This document shows positions 45,001 to 57,000 of a stretch of 64,000 bases of DNA, piece by piece; within the stretch, counting starts at the first letter, position 1, and each line of letters opens with the position of its first letter. The DNA lies in the NCBI GenBank assembly GCA_033032865.1, contig JAWHQI010000028.1:6033001-6097000 (forward strand), written 5' to 3'. Origin of the DNA: Dactylorhiza incarnata. Lineage: Eukaryota > Streptophyta > Magnoliopsida > Asparagales > Orchidaceae. The position numbers were made by a program, and so were the translations under genes. The notes below the pieces were generated by a model. That model made no database searches. It was not told the DNA's origin and was given only the letters and a program-made list of their open reading frames with translations.

Positions 45001-48000
45001 AAAGGGGAAAATAGGACAGAAGTCTTGAAAGATGTGCCTATTATACAAGAGTTTTTAAAAGTCTTCTGTGAAGAACTACCGACATCCTCCAGTAAGGGAG
45101 GTTGAATTTTTCATTAATCTCATGCTGTGTGCTCATCCATTTGCTAGGGCACCATAAATAATTGCCTCTAAAGATTTGATAGATTAAAAATTTAATTACA
45201 ATAAATCCTCGATGAGATATTCATACAATCAAGTTCTTCTCCATAGGGAGCTCTGACCTTCTTTGATAAGATGAAGGATGGTAGCATGCGATTTTGTATC
45301 GACTACCAAGAGTATAATAAATTGACAATCAAGAACAAATACCCACTACCATGAATTGATGATCTTTTTGATCAATTAGAAGGAGCCTCAGTATTTTCCA
45401 AGATAGATTTGAGGTCTGGATATCACCCGCTGAGGGTCAAGGAAGAAGACATCGTTAAAATAGCCTTCAACCCGAGATATGATCACTTTGAATTCACAGT
45501 GATGCCTTTTCGCTTAACGAATGCACCGACAACTTTCATGAATCTCATGAACCGAGTGTTCAAGGAATTTCTAGACAAATATGTCATCATTTTCATTGAT
45601 GACATTTTGATCTATTTTAAAAAAAACGAACATGCAACACACCTTAGGTCAGTTTTACAACTATTGAAGGAGCAGAAACTTTATGCAAATTTCTCCAAAT
45701 GTAATTTCTGGTTAGAAGAATCTTTTCTCGGGCATGTTATTAACAGGGATGGGTTATCAGTGAATCCGCAATAGGTTGAGGCAATTTAGAACTGACCCAG
45801 ACTTACCTACCAAATTAAGGAATTTACTAGGCTTGGCTAACTATTATTGAAGGTTCGCCGTTGGGTTTTCGAAGATAGCTTTGCCAATGACCATATTAAC
45901 TCGAAAAGGAGTTCGTTTTGTTCGGAATGAGGAGCGTGATAAAGCTTTTTCAGAACTCAACACGAGGTTTACATCAACCCCTATCTTGGTAATGCCATTC
46001 AGAACTGACGGTTTCTAGATCTTCAACGATGCATCTTTGAAGGGTCTTGGGTGTTTCTTAATGCATCATGAGAGAGTCATAACTTATGCCTCCCGACAAC
46101 TCAAAGACTACGAAAGGAATTATCTCACTCACGACTTGGAACTAGCAGACATAGTCTTTGCTCTTTAAATTTGGAGGCACTACCTGTATGAAGTTAAGTG
46201 TAAAATTTTACTGACCACAAAAGCTCTAAGTGCATTTGTACTCAGAAGGAGCTAAACTTAAGGCATCGATGTTGGTTAGAATTCATTAAAGACTATGACT
46301 TGGATATTCATTAAAGACTATGACTTAGAATTCAGTAGACCTAAGTCCGAATGTCCGCTTCTATAAGAACTCCACCCTCCGCGGCGATTCAAGATTTCTC
46401 TCAAGTCCTTATAGTCATAAAGCTCTAACTGGTCCCTAATGGAATAACGCAACCAATTCAGATAATGGGACACGGTCATGTCATCATTCTCTCGGAGGTC
46501 GATGCGAGACTGAAGTACTAAGAACTCATTCGAATATTCATTCACCGATAGTTTGTCTTGCCATAGGTTGTGGAACCTACGGTAGAGGGTCTGCAAATAA
46601 TCGGGTGGAACGTACCTCTTACGCAATTGTGTCTTAAATTCAGTCCATGTGGTGATCGAAGGCATGCCTAAATTAAATCTAGAACGCTCTAGTTGACCCC
46701 AACAAACCAAAGTAGATCCCTTTAACCTAAGGGTAGCGTACTATACTTGCCTAGCTTGGGAAAATTGCTTCCAAGCCAGGAAACAATCCATCTTATCGCA
46801 CCAATCTAGACATCCATCAGGTTCTAAACGCCCTTCGAAATCACCAACGTTTAACTTGATTCCTAAATCCCATCAGGGTGGATCCCTTACGTTTTGGTGC
46901 CCTTGTTCAAGTTGTCGTGGATTAGGGTTTTCGATTTCTTGTTCCTAGGGTTTGGATCCTCTTCGATTTGGTGTGGAGTAATCCCTAAATGTTGGGTGGC
47001 CTCCAACGTGTTAACCCGCGTGCGTAATCCATTTAACACATGCCACACATCTCACATGATCGTGGTAACATTCACACTCAACCCCTCAATTGTTTGTCAA
47101 AATTTTAATTGTGCGCTCAGATTGGCAACACCATTTTCTAAATTACCCACATGATTTTCCATTAATTGTTTGAAATTCTCATAAATTTTAAAATATTTTA
47201 ATTGATAAATTTTTTTAAATTAATTTGATTTTTTTTAAAAACAAAGAAAACCATTTATGCTTCAAAAAAAAAACTCTAAAATTTTAAAGATTTTTTTAAA
47301 AATGCGAGATTACCCGAGTGGATATAATTTTTTTTTGTGTTTTTAAAAAAATTCAAACTCGAATGAGAAAAATGATTTTTTTAATAAAGATTTAAAAATT
47401 AAAGAAAATTTATATAAATATTTTTTTGAAAGAAACACGGATCGCTTGATATGCAGTCGGAGAAAATTTAGGGTTTTGAAAAATATGATAATTTTTAATG
47501 CAATCGATTTTAACATAATGTGGCCGAGAGGGCCAAGTCAAATTTTGCGCGCGAATTCTCTCTCGACGTATGAACTTCGCAAGTCAGTTATTCGTTATTT
47601 GAAAAGAAGCCTCCCATATGTTTAAAAGAATCAAATCAAGCGGTATTTACATCTTCTGGCAAGCTTTAACACATCAACAATTTATGAATAACGACACTAA
47701 AAGAAGATTGAATGTTCGAGGCAAACTTTTGCTAATTAAATGAATTGCATACGACTAGGCTTATAAACATGAGCACAAAAAGGGCGGAGTTTACCCGAGC
47801 ATACACAAATTTATGGCGAGAGTGGTCATCTCAAACTCTTCTGCTAAGGTGCTGAGGTTGCTGTTGTAGTCTACTTTCGGAAAAACCGACTGCTCCATGA
47901 TTGTAGAGAAGGGACGTGAGATTGGACTTGTCGAGCTCTGGACGACACCGAACAGGACAGAACTAGGTCGTCGGAGTGGAGCGCTGAAGCTGACGACGAC

Positions 48001-51000
48001 CAGAAGGAGAGGCGGTTGCCCTCGACGAAACAAGGCCACGATCGGGCTGGTGGGTGACGCTGGGAGACGTAGTTGATGTCGGGAGAAACCCTTCGTCGGA
48101 GCCGTTCGATTGGTGGAAGCCTTTGTTTGATTGGATCGTCCAAACGGTGGTCACGATCGACAGAGATACGAATAGGGTTCGTCCCTATGAAATTGACCGT
48201 TTGGGAGGTTGTTCGATGAAGGAGACGACTGAATAGGATTTTCTCGGTTATCAGAGGCAAATGAATTTAAATTCGTTTCCGCTGAATTATTCCGGTTTCC
48301 TTTTTCTTCTTTCCAGAGGAGGTCCTTTTATAATGTTGTAAAGTTGTTAAGTTGGGCCCCATTTTAATTTCTTTCCAACTTTAAGTTTCCAAATATTCTC
48401 TTTCTTTGAATTAGATTAACAACAACAACAACAACACTAAAGCCTTTATCCCACCATAGTGGGGTCAGCTATATGAATCCTTTGTCGCCATTGTGCCATA
48501 TCTTTAATCATAGCCTCACTAATGCCTAAGTACATCATATATTTCCTTATAGTTTCATTCCAAGTCTTTTTTGGTCTACCCCTCTCCCGTTTAACATGTC
48601 TTGTGACTAAACTCTCACAATGCCTAACATGTGCCTCTAATGGTCTCCTATGTACATGTCCGAACCATCTTAAATGAGCTTCTCGCATCTTCTCTACAAT
48701 TGGCGCCACTCCTGTCTTATCCTTGATACATTCATTCCTAATTTTATCCAGTCTCGTGTGACCACACATCCACCTAAGCATTCTCATCTCCGCAACTCCC
48801 ATTTTTTGCTCATGTACACCATTCACTGCCCAACACTCAGAACTATAGAACATTGCCGACCTAATTGCAGTACGGTAAAACTTGCCTTTAAGTTTTAATG
48901 GTACTTTACGATCACATAAGATCCCAGAAACGCTGCTCCACTTCAACCAATCTGCTTGGATTCTATGTATCACATCTTTATCTACACCTCCATCTTTTTG
49001 AATTATCGATCCCAGATATTTAAAGCACTCACTGCGGGAAATATCTTGGTCACCCTAAACCCCAATTCCTTGAATTTGATTAATGAAGAATAATTCCTAT
49101 ATCTTTTAGTTTGGTTAACTCCTCCATTTAACCTTATGCGTCCTTAAAGTGAAAGCCTGCCTTTTTCGTCCTAGCTACTCAAATTGCCGTACCATTTATT
49201 CAAGGTCTCACCAATGGTCAAACCGATGAGTCGAAACTCAAAATAACATTGGTGCGTGGAAAAATTGACAGAAAAAATAAAATAACAAATAATAATAATA
49301 TAACTGGCGTCCTCGGATGCGGCGACGGTTGCATCACTTATTATCCATTAAGGACAAGTAACTTTTAAATATTTTTTACTTTCTATAAAACTTAGTATTA
49401 TCTATAGAAAATTATTGTATAATTTTAAATGTATTTCATAATTTTTTCTGCTTGTGCTTATCTTGGATGCTTGCTAGCAGTAGCAGAGTCTTAATGTGTT
49501 ATTAATGCTTTATTTATTTTATTTTGGATACTAGTCTACTTTATTTTTTTGATATACATGAAATCAATTGGCTACTTTTTAGGTTAATTTGTTACTATAA
49601 CATATAATTTTACTTAATATGTATTTTTATTTATGAAAATCCGATATTTTAAAATATCCCTGATATGTCTTCGATATCCGACATTGTAAAACTCAACCCG
49701 ACATGTCGCCGACATCCGATATTTACGACCTTGATGGAGCATCTTCGTTGAAGATAACATCTCTTAATGAGGCGGCCTGAGAGGTGGAATCGACCTGTCG
49801 CCGGTAGGCACGTCCTAAATTGGCCTTTTTTGAATACTCGAGGCCAGCTTCTCCGTGAATGCAATTAATCTGTCCTAGGAGGCCAATGTCATTTACCTCA
49901 ATGCATTCACATACATAGTTGATACTCTCGAGGTAGCCAATATCTTCGTGCTCTACACATTCTCATTGTTGAGGGAAGTGTACTTTAGCCACCTCCTTAC
50001 CCTTTTTGATGAGGTGGGTTTATCTTCGATTTTTCGGGCAACATATTCTTGTAGTTTGCCCGCCCTTAACATTTTCTCAATCTTGATGAGCTTGACAACT
50101 CTTCGTGTCGTGACCTACATCCTTGGGGAACTCAAAAAAGTTCTCAGTTACAATTCTCATCATCTGCCTTAAGGAGAGGAGGTCTTTTGAAGCCAGGTTG
50201 CTTTTGGATTATTTGGACAACCTCTTCCATTGCCAGAATTAGGTCGGTGTGCTCTTGAGAGTCGTCGTATCTATTCAGGCGAGGATGGCGTATAAGATTG
50301 GATGGGACGAGTTTGTTGTGGGGTTGGTGGCAAAGCTTGTGATGGAGGCTGTACGAGCTTGTTATATAGAGGAGAACGTGGTCGATGTGGCCTTATTTGT
50401 TGGAAATGGAGAGACGAAAGTGGACATTGATGATGCGGGCTCTTCCCATGTTGCGGCGCAGGTGGTAGGAACTCTGGTCAATGCCTCGGGGCACGATGAA
50501 GATGACTAGCGGAAGGTTGGGTGAGGGAGGAATTCTCCTCTCACTGTTTTTGTACGAGTTGGGTGAGGGTGGAGACAAACTCAGGATTGGTCGTCTCGCC
50601 CTCAATGAACTAATTCGTCATGTTGATTAGGTTCCCGTAGGAACTTGATGGCTTTCGTCTGACTTCAAACTTGAAGAGCCCTTCCTGAAGCCCGCACCTT
50701 AGGCCGACCTGATACAGTTCCGAATCGACATCATGGATCCCAAGAATTTCTTCCTGGAATTTGTCGATGCAGTGACTGAGAGTTTCAATCAGTCCTTGTT
50801 TAATCTGGAAGAGTGTCTGTGGGCCACTTTTTCTCTTCTTTGAGGCAGTGAACCTCCGAAGAAGCTCCTTTCTGAGCTCCCCAAAGGAGCTGATGGATTG
50901 GGAGGCTAATTTATAGAAACATTCTTTTACTTTCCCGTCGAAGGTCATAGTCTGCAACTTGTAGCGGATGCCTTCAGAGAGTTTTCGTAAAGAAATCGCA

Positions 51001-54000
51001 GACTCAAAGGCCTGCAAATGGTGGATAAGGTCCTCTCTCCCGGTGAACCGAGAGAGATGTGGCTCTCTGAATCGGACTGGACAGGTTCCCAACGGATATT
51101 ATCCGAAAAAGGGGAGGGTTCCTACTCCTCTTCTATAGGGTCTGGAACCTCTTCAAAGTTCAAAGATCGAGAAGGTCTGGGGACTGCATCAATTTTATTG
51201 AAATCTCTTTTGGTTGGAGCGAGTTCTTCATTGTTTGACCGCATCCTAGGAGCAATTTGGAGGACGGGTGGATGAACATCGGGAGTTGTCATCCCCTAGA
51301 GAGAGCATTGACTTGTCATAAAGTCTAATAAGGCGTTTAATTCACCTTTGTCGTTGGTTCCTTCAAAGTCGCGCGAACACTCGGTCGACATACAAGTTGC
51401 ATCCCGTACAACCATTGGCGTGCTGTTCGCCGACCACCCTTATCTGAAGGTCACGTGTTTGTTCTGTTGGGGCTGAAAATACCTCAATTCCACACCTAAA
51501 AGAAAATGGGACGACTAGGGGGTACTGTGGGCGGAAGCTTACTTTGATCTACGAATGGTGTAAGGTTAGGAAAGAGATGTCGCAGAAGAAAGACCAAGTA
51601 TCGCACAACACAAATCTTTAGTTGTGCCTGATTTTATTAATTGAATTAGCGACTACAATATTTGAATTCAAAAAATGCTAACAATAAAGAAGAGCTCGCG
51701 AGTGCTCGAAAGATGGAAAAATTAGCTCGCTAAAACTTGCAGACAGCTCGGCGGATTTTTTGGTGTCCTTTCATGGTATTGATCACCCTTATTTATATTA
51801 GTAGAGAGCTGCCCGAGCAGACAAGCTTAAGATAAAAATACTACCCGGGTACAAGAGAATTAGGCAGGAGTAGGAGAGATGCATACGACAAGAGTTGATA
51901 TAGTAAGATCAAGAGAGACTTGGAGAACATGTCAAGAGTTGTCGTGCATGCTGTAGCTGGAGACTGAAAGGTACGCAGACTCGCCAGGAGTGTTCGCCCT
52001 TGCTGAAGAAGAAAGCCTTGTAGGATGATTTCACGATCGCCGTAATCCGGGTAAACGCAGTCGTGCAAGGGGTTCCCCCGTACCCCGGTGCGACCGTATA
52101 CTTGCCATTTCCCGTCTCTGTGAAAATTTTTGCCCCACCAAATACAAATCTTAACATAAATTGGGGGATGAAATTACCTGTTTAAAAAAGTAAAAAATAC
52201 AAATTAAAGCCACTTATAAAAGAAATGTAAAATCTATAATAAGAGTAAGATTGAACACACACACACACACACATCAAAATGTACTGGTAACCTAATTATA
52301 CTCCGATCTTGTTAAATGAGGATTTAGTGGTTACCAGATTATACTCTAATCGTATTACACGACACGTACTATAACTCCTATCATCAAGAAAACACACACA
52401 CATTCGGCGCGCCGACAGTATGGAAACCCTAACCTTCTTCATCATCATCAAAATGTACTGGTAACCTAATTATACTCCGATCTTGTTAAATGAGGATTTA
52501 GTGGTTACCAGATTATACTCTAATCGTATTACACGACACGTACTATAACTCCTATCATCAAGAAAACTTAAATTATCATATCAGTGAGCTCAACTGGTCA
52601 TAATTGCATACAATTAAATGAAAACTCTGAAGATTAGAATGGGTGCCATATTTATGAACTTCAACAACAACAACAAAAAATCTTAAGTAGACGCAGTTTT
52701 CAAATATAAGAAAGTAACTCCACCCAAAAATAAGTATGAGAATCTGAAAGAAAAAATAACTGGTCAAGAGCAGAATAAAAAGTGAACATTTTGAAATCCA
52801 AGACAAATCTGAAAATATAGATCGTAGGAGTAGTACCTCTGGGAGAAAATCTGAAAATATAGATCGCAGAATAGAAAAAAGAAGTGAAAATTAAGGGAAG
52901 ATGAGATTTGTTTCCGGTTACTGCTAATCGTAGGGAGTAATACCTCTGGAAGAAATTTGCTGGAAGTCTAGAGTTGGCATGGAAAGGCAGATCGAGGAAG
53001 AACAACTCAAAAGAGAAGTTCTTTGGTCGCCGCTTGAACGGAGATGATCTGGAAGAGAACTTCTTATAGGGTACTGCTAGCCGGGTGACGTCTGAAGCAG
53101 AACTTCTATCTGGACGGAGACGATCTTCTAGCCGAACTGAGGCGATCTGCCGGGAGGGTACTTCTCGGTAAGAAGTTCTCTTCCAGAAGTTATCTTCCAG
53201 TTTGAAATATAACTTAAGACGCCACCAAAGTTCTCCTCCCAAACGGAGATGATCTGCTAGCCAGGAGGGTACTTAGGTGTCATCGATGCTCGACATCGGG
53301 GAAGAAGACGATCTGGAAGAAGTCAATCTGGAAGCTCAAGCCGACCTGGAAGAAGGCGAACACGACTTGGAAGAAGGCGACCTCTCGTTTTGGAAAGCTC
53401 TTGCGGTTCTGGAGGTTCAAGGCCCTGCCGACGATGGTTACGAAGAGTGGAGGAATTTGCGGGAATGAAGGAGGTGTCTCGAAATATGATAAGAAAGAAA
53501 TTGATGTGCACGGGAATTGATATCACGGGAATCAATATTTGGGCTGGAAGATTTGGCGGTAATCGTAAAATTACCTTAAAGCCAAAGTATTCAAAATTAT
53601 TTGAAATGACTACAAAAAAAATGTAGTCATTAAATTTACAAATGAGGTGCACAATTGGCTTTATGAATGTTTCACCAAATGGTGGTTTTCCCTTTTTGAT
53701 ATAGTATATATATATATATTTATTTATATGAGAGGAGTTTCCATATGGCGGTGTAATAAGAGAATATTTCATCATTGTTTTAGTCATGGTTACTTTTTCC
53801 TTGATTTCGTATATGATTATTCATGGTAATAAAATTATTCGAAATAAATAATTTTTATTGCATTGCACTATTTTTTTTGGAAAATATTTTCCTGTAAAAT
53901 TGAAAACTTGGAGCATTTTTGATCATTTTTCTCAAATATGCCATGCAGTGTTGCTGCCCCCACACTACACTCTGTTAGGTGGGGTGGGCTGGCATTGTGG

Positions 54001-57000
54001 ACTGTAGCTCGTGTGTGCAGTGTGCACACACTTGTGTAGTTTATTATTTTTTGTTAACTATCAACTTATTGATTACCGGTCTCTGTTAAATGTGAAGGTG
54101 TTTCCTTGATTCTTACTTTTTTTTAAACTATCACATTGTATAAAAATCTTTGCGACATATTTATATGATTTGGGGACAATAATTATCTAGTATTTGCCTA
54201 TGTGTACTGTTTCATCTGCAGGTTGGTTTAATAAACCTTGAGAAGGAGGATTTTGCTAAAGAAATAGTGGATATCAGCCATACAAAGTTCCAGGTAAGAG
54301 ATTATACTCGACTAAGCATTTAGTACATCTTGACATATTGCTCTCTTTAAATTCTTATTTAACAATGCTGAGCTGAAAAGAAGCTGCTGCCCAGCTATGT
54401 AATTTTGCCTTCATTTGAAAAAACAGGATCTGCAAAATATTTAGTTGTCTGTTATCTAATTCTAATTGTAAATAAATGGTGAAAACCTTGTATATATTTA
54501 TTGAACTCTTAATTACAAGTATGAATACAAATATATAGGAGGAGAAGGAGGCTAGTCACTCCAATCTCAAGATGTGGAACTTATCAAGAGTAAGAAGGAA
54601 CTACATAAATGGGACTTATAAATGAGCTTTTACATCAATTTCTCTAACACTCCCCCGCAAGCTGGAGCGTACAAATCGTAGGCACCCAGCTTGGATAAGA
54701 ACTGCAGATATAGTGGCCGAGGAAGAGCTTTTGTTAGGATGTCAGCAATTTGTCTCGCAGCAGGAACATGCTCCAATTCTACCTTCTTTGCTTGAACTTT
54801 TTCTCTGATGAAGTGACAGTCAACCTCAATATGCTTTGTTCGCTCATGGAAAACTGGATTGTTGGCTATATGAATTGCAGCCTGACTGTCGCACCGAAGT
54901 GTTGTCGGAGAAGGAAGTATAACACCCAAGTCACCAAGAAGGCTTTCAAGCCATGTTAATTCTGACACAACAACAGCCATAGCTCTGTATTCAGACTCAG
55001 CCGAGGAGCGGGCGACCACAGTCTGTTTCTTGCTTCGCCATGTTATGAGGTGTCCACCAAAATAAGTGCAAAAGCCAGTCGTGGAACGCCTATCATCAGG
55101 GGACCCGCCATAGTCAGCATCCGAATAAGCAAGAAGAGATGGTGAGTTGGATGGTTTGTAGACAAGGCCTTGTCCCGGAGCGGTCTTTAGATATCTGAGA
55201 ATACGCTCAACAACTTGAAGGTGAGAAGTGCGCGGAGTATGCATGATGCGACTCACAACACAAACAACAAACGAGATATCCGGTCGAGTAACCGTTAGGT
55301 AGATCAGTTTCCCAACCAATCGTCGGTAATATTCTGGATTCTCAAGAAGCTGGTCAGAATCAGACCCAACAACACACAATTTCTGATTAGCATCCATAGG
55401 AGTATCCGCAGGTTTGCACCCGGAGTATCCTGCTTCATGAAGTAAGTCGATGCAGTACTTCCGTTGGGACATAACCAACATATCGGGTCGTCGGACGACT
55501 TCAATCCCAAGGAAGTATCTAAGATTTCCAAGATCCTTGGTCTGGAAGGCCGAGTTCAGATGTTCCTTGAGCTGTTGTATCCCAGAGAGGTCATCGCCGG
55601 TAATCAAGATATCATCAACGTAGACAAGAAGGATCACAGTGCCGGTTGGTCCATGCTTGGTGAATAGAGAGAAGTCGGCGGAGCTCCAAGTAAACCCAAG
55701 TGCTAAGAGAACCTTGCAAAACTTATCAAACCAAGCTCGTGGTGACTGTTTGAGACCATAAAGAGCTTTTAGAAGGCGGCAAACGCGAACTTCACGAGAC
55801 TCCCCCGTGGTCTCAAACCCGGGAGGTTGGCTCATAAAGACACTTTCCTTCAGATCGCCGTTAAGGAATGCATTCTTAATGTCGAGCTGAAGAAGGGGCC
55901 AACGCCGGTGCACAACAACGGAGATAAGAACACGAACAGTGTTGAGTTTGGCTACTGGAGAAAAAGTATCCTCATAATCCAAGCCTTGTTGTTGAGTGAA
56001 GCCCCGGGCCACGAGATGGGCTTTTAAACGATCAACAATCCCATCCTCATTCTGTTTGACCACAAAGACCCATTTGCAACTAACACAATGTTGTCCTGGA
56101 GGAAGGGGAACCAGTTCCCATGTTTGATTAGCCCAGAAGGCATTCATCTCCTCTTCCATAGCTGCCCGCCACCCCGGATGCTGAAGCGCCTCCTGCACAG
56201 AGTTAGGAATAGAGATGGAGGAAAGAGAAGTAGCAAACTGGTGGAGAGGTGGAGAAAGCTGGTGTAGAGACACATAACTAGCCATAGGATGAGCCGTAGA
56301 AGAAGATGCTGGATCGACCGCGGGCGGTGTGTCATCTGTAGCAAACGGCTCCGGTAGGGAAATATTCTTGGATTTTCGGCGAGAATAGACGTAGCGAATG
56401 GGCGGATGGATCAAATGCAGGGATGAAGGTGACGATGGAGAAGAAGACGTGACTGGAACGATAGGACGAGTAATAGGAGAAGGTATGGATTGGGGAGAGA
56501 AGGATAGGTGGAATGGTTGATCTTCACAAAAAGTGACATCGGCCGAGACAGTCACTTTTCCTGTTGTAGGAGAGTAGCATAGATAGCCCTTCTGAGTTCG
56601 AGAGTAGTCAACAAACATCTGTCGGGTAGCACGAGCAACAAGTTTGTCCGCTGGCGGACCGAGGTTGTGAACATAACATACACACCCAAAAACTCGGGGT
56701 GTGGGGGGGGAAAGGAGCAGTGGATGGAAGAAGAAGGCTTAGTGGAGTGGCAAAGCTGAGAACGGATGAGGGCATGCGATTGATGAGGTGACACGCAGTT
56801 GCAATAGCAAAGTGCCAAAATTCTATTGGGACCTGCATTTGGAACACGAGGGACCGAGCGATATCGAGAAGATGACGATTTTTTCGTTCGGCCACACCAT
56901 TTTGTTGAGGTGTGTAGGCACAGGAGGTTTGGTGAATAATACCAAAATCGGAGCACAGAGCGGAGAAGGACCGACTTGTGTACTCGCGGGCATTATTAGT

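Larger units (their letters stand above)
39217..46320 (+). mobile_element. Ty3/gypsy retrotransposon E, truncated
   Basis: A probable long 5' LTR (39217-43205, start TGTGACATCCCAAG) is followed by a decayed primer site (TGGTATCCGAGA, 43217-43228). Gag, zinc knuckle, aspartic protease, reverse transcriptase and RNase H follow in plus orientation, the Ty3/gypsy order. LTR start and length suggest the Del/Tekay chromovirus lineage. Integrase and the 3' LTR are missing, because the sequence abuts the opposed element F near 46320. Many stops show it is dead. Confidence 0.75.
36882..54221 (+). other. CBP80 intron 3, 17.3 kb
   Basis: The intron runs from GTATGG to ATCTGCAG. Roughly 0.56 kb at the start and 0.75 kb at the end look transposon-free. 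The middle is a mosaic of R1, retroposon, gypsy E, F and G, and LINE sequence. Confidence 0.75.

Noticed and set aside
47871..48260. 129-codon minus-strand frame
   Set aside because: Overlaps open frames on both strands and has no recognisable motif.
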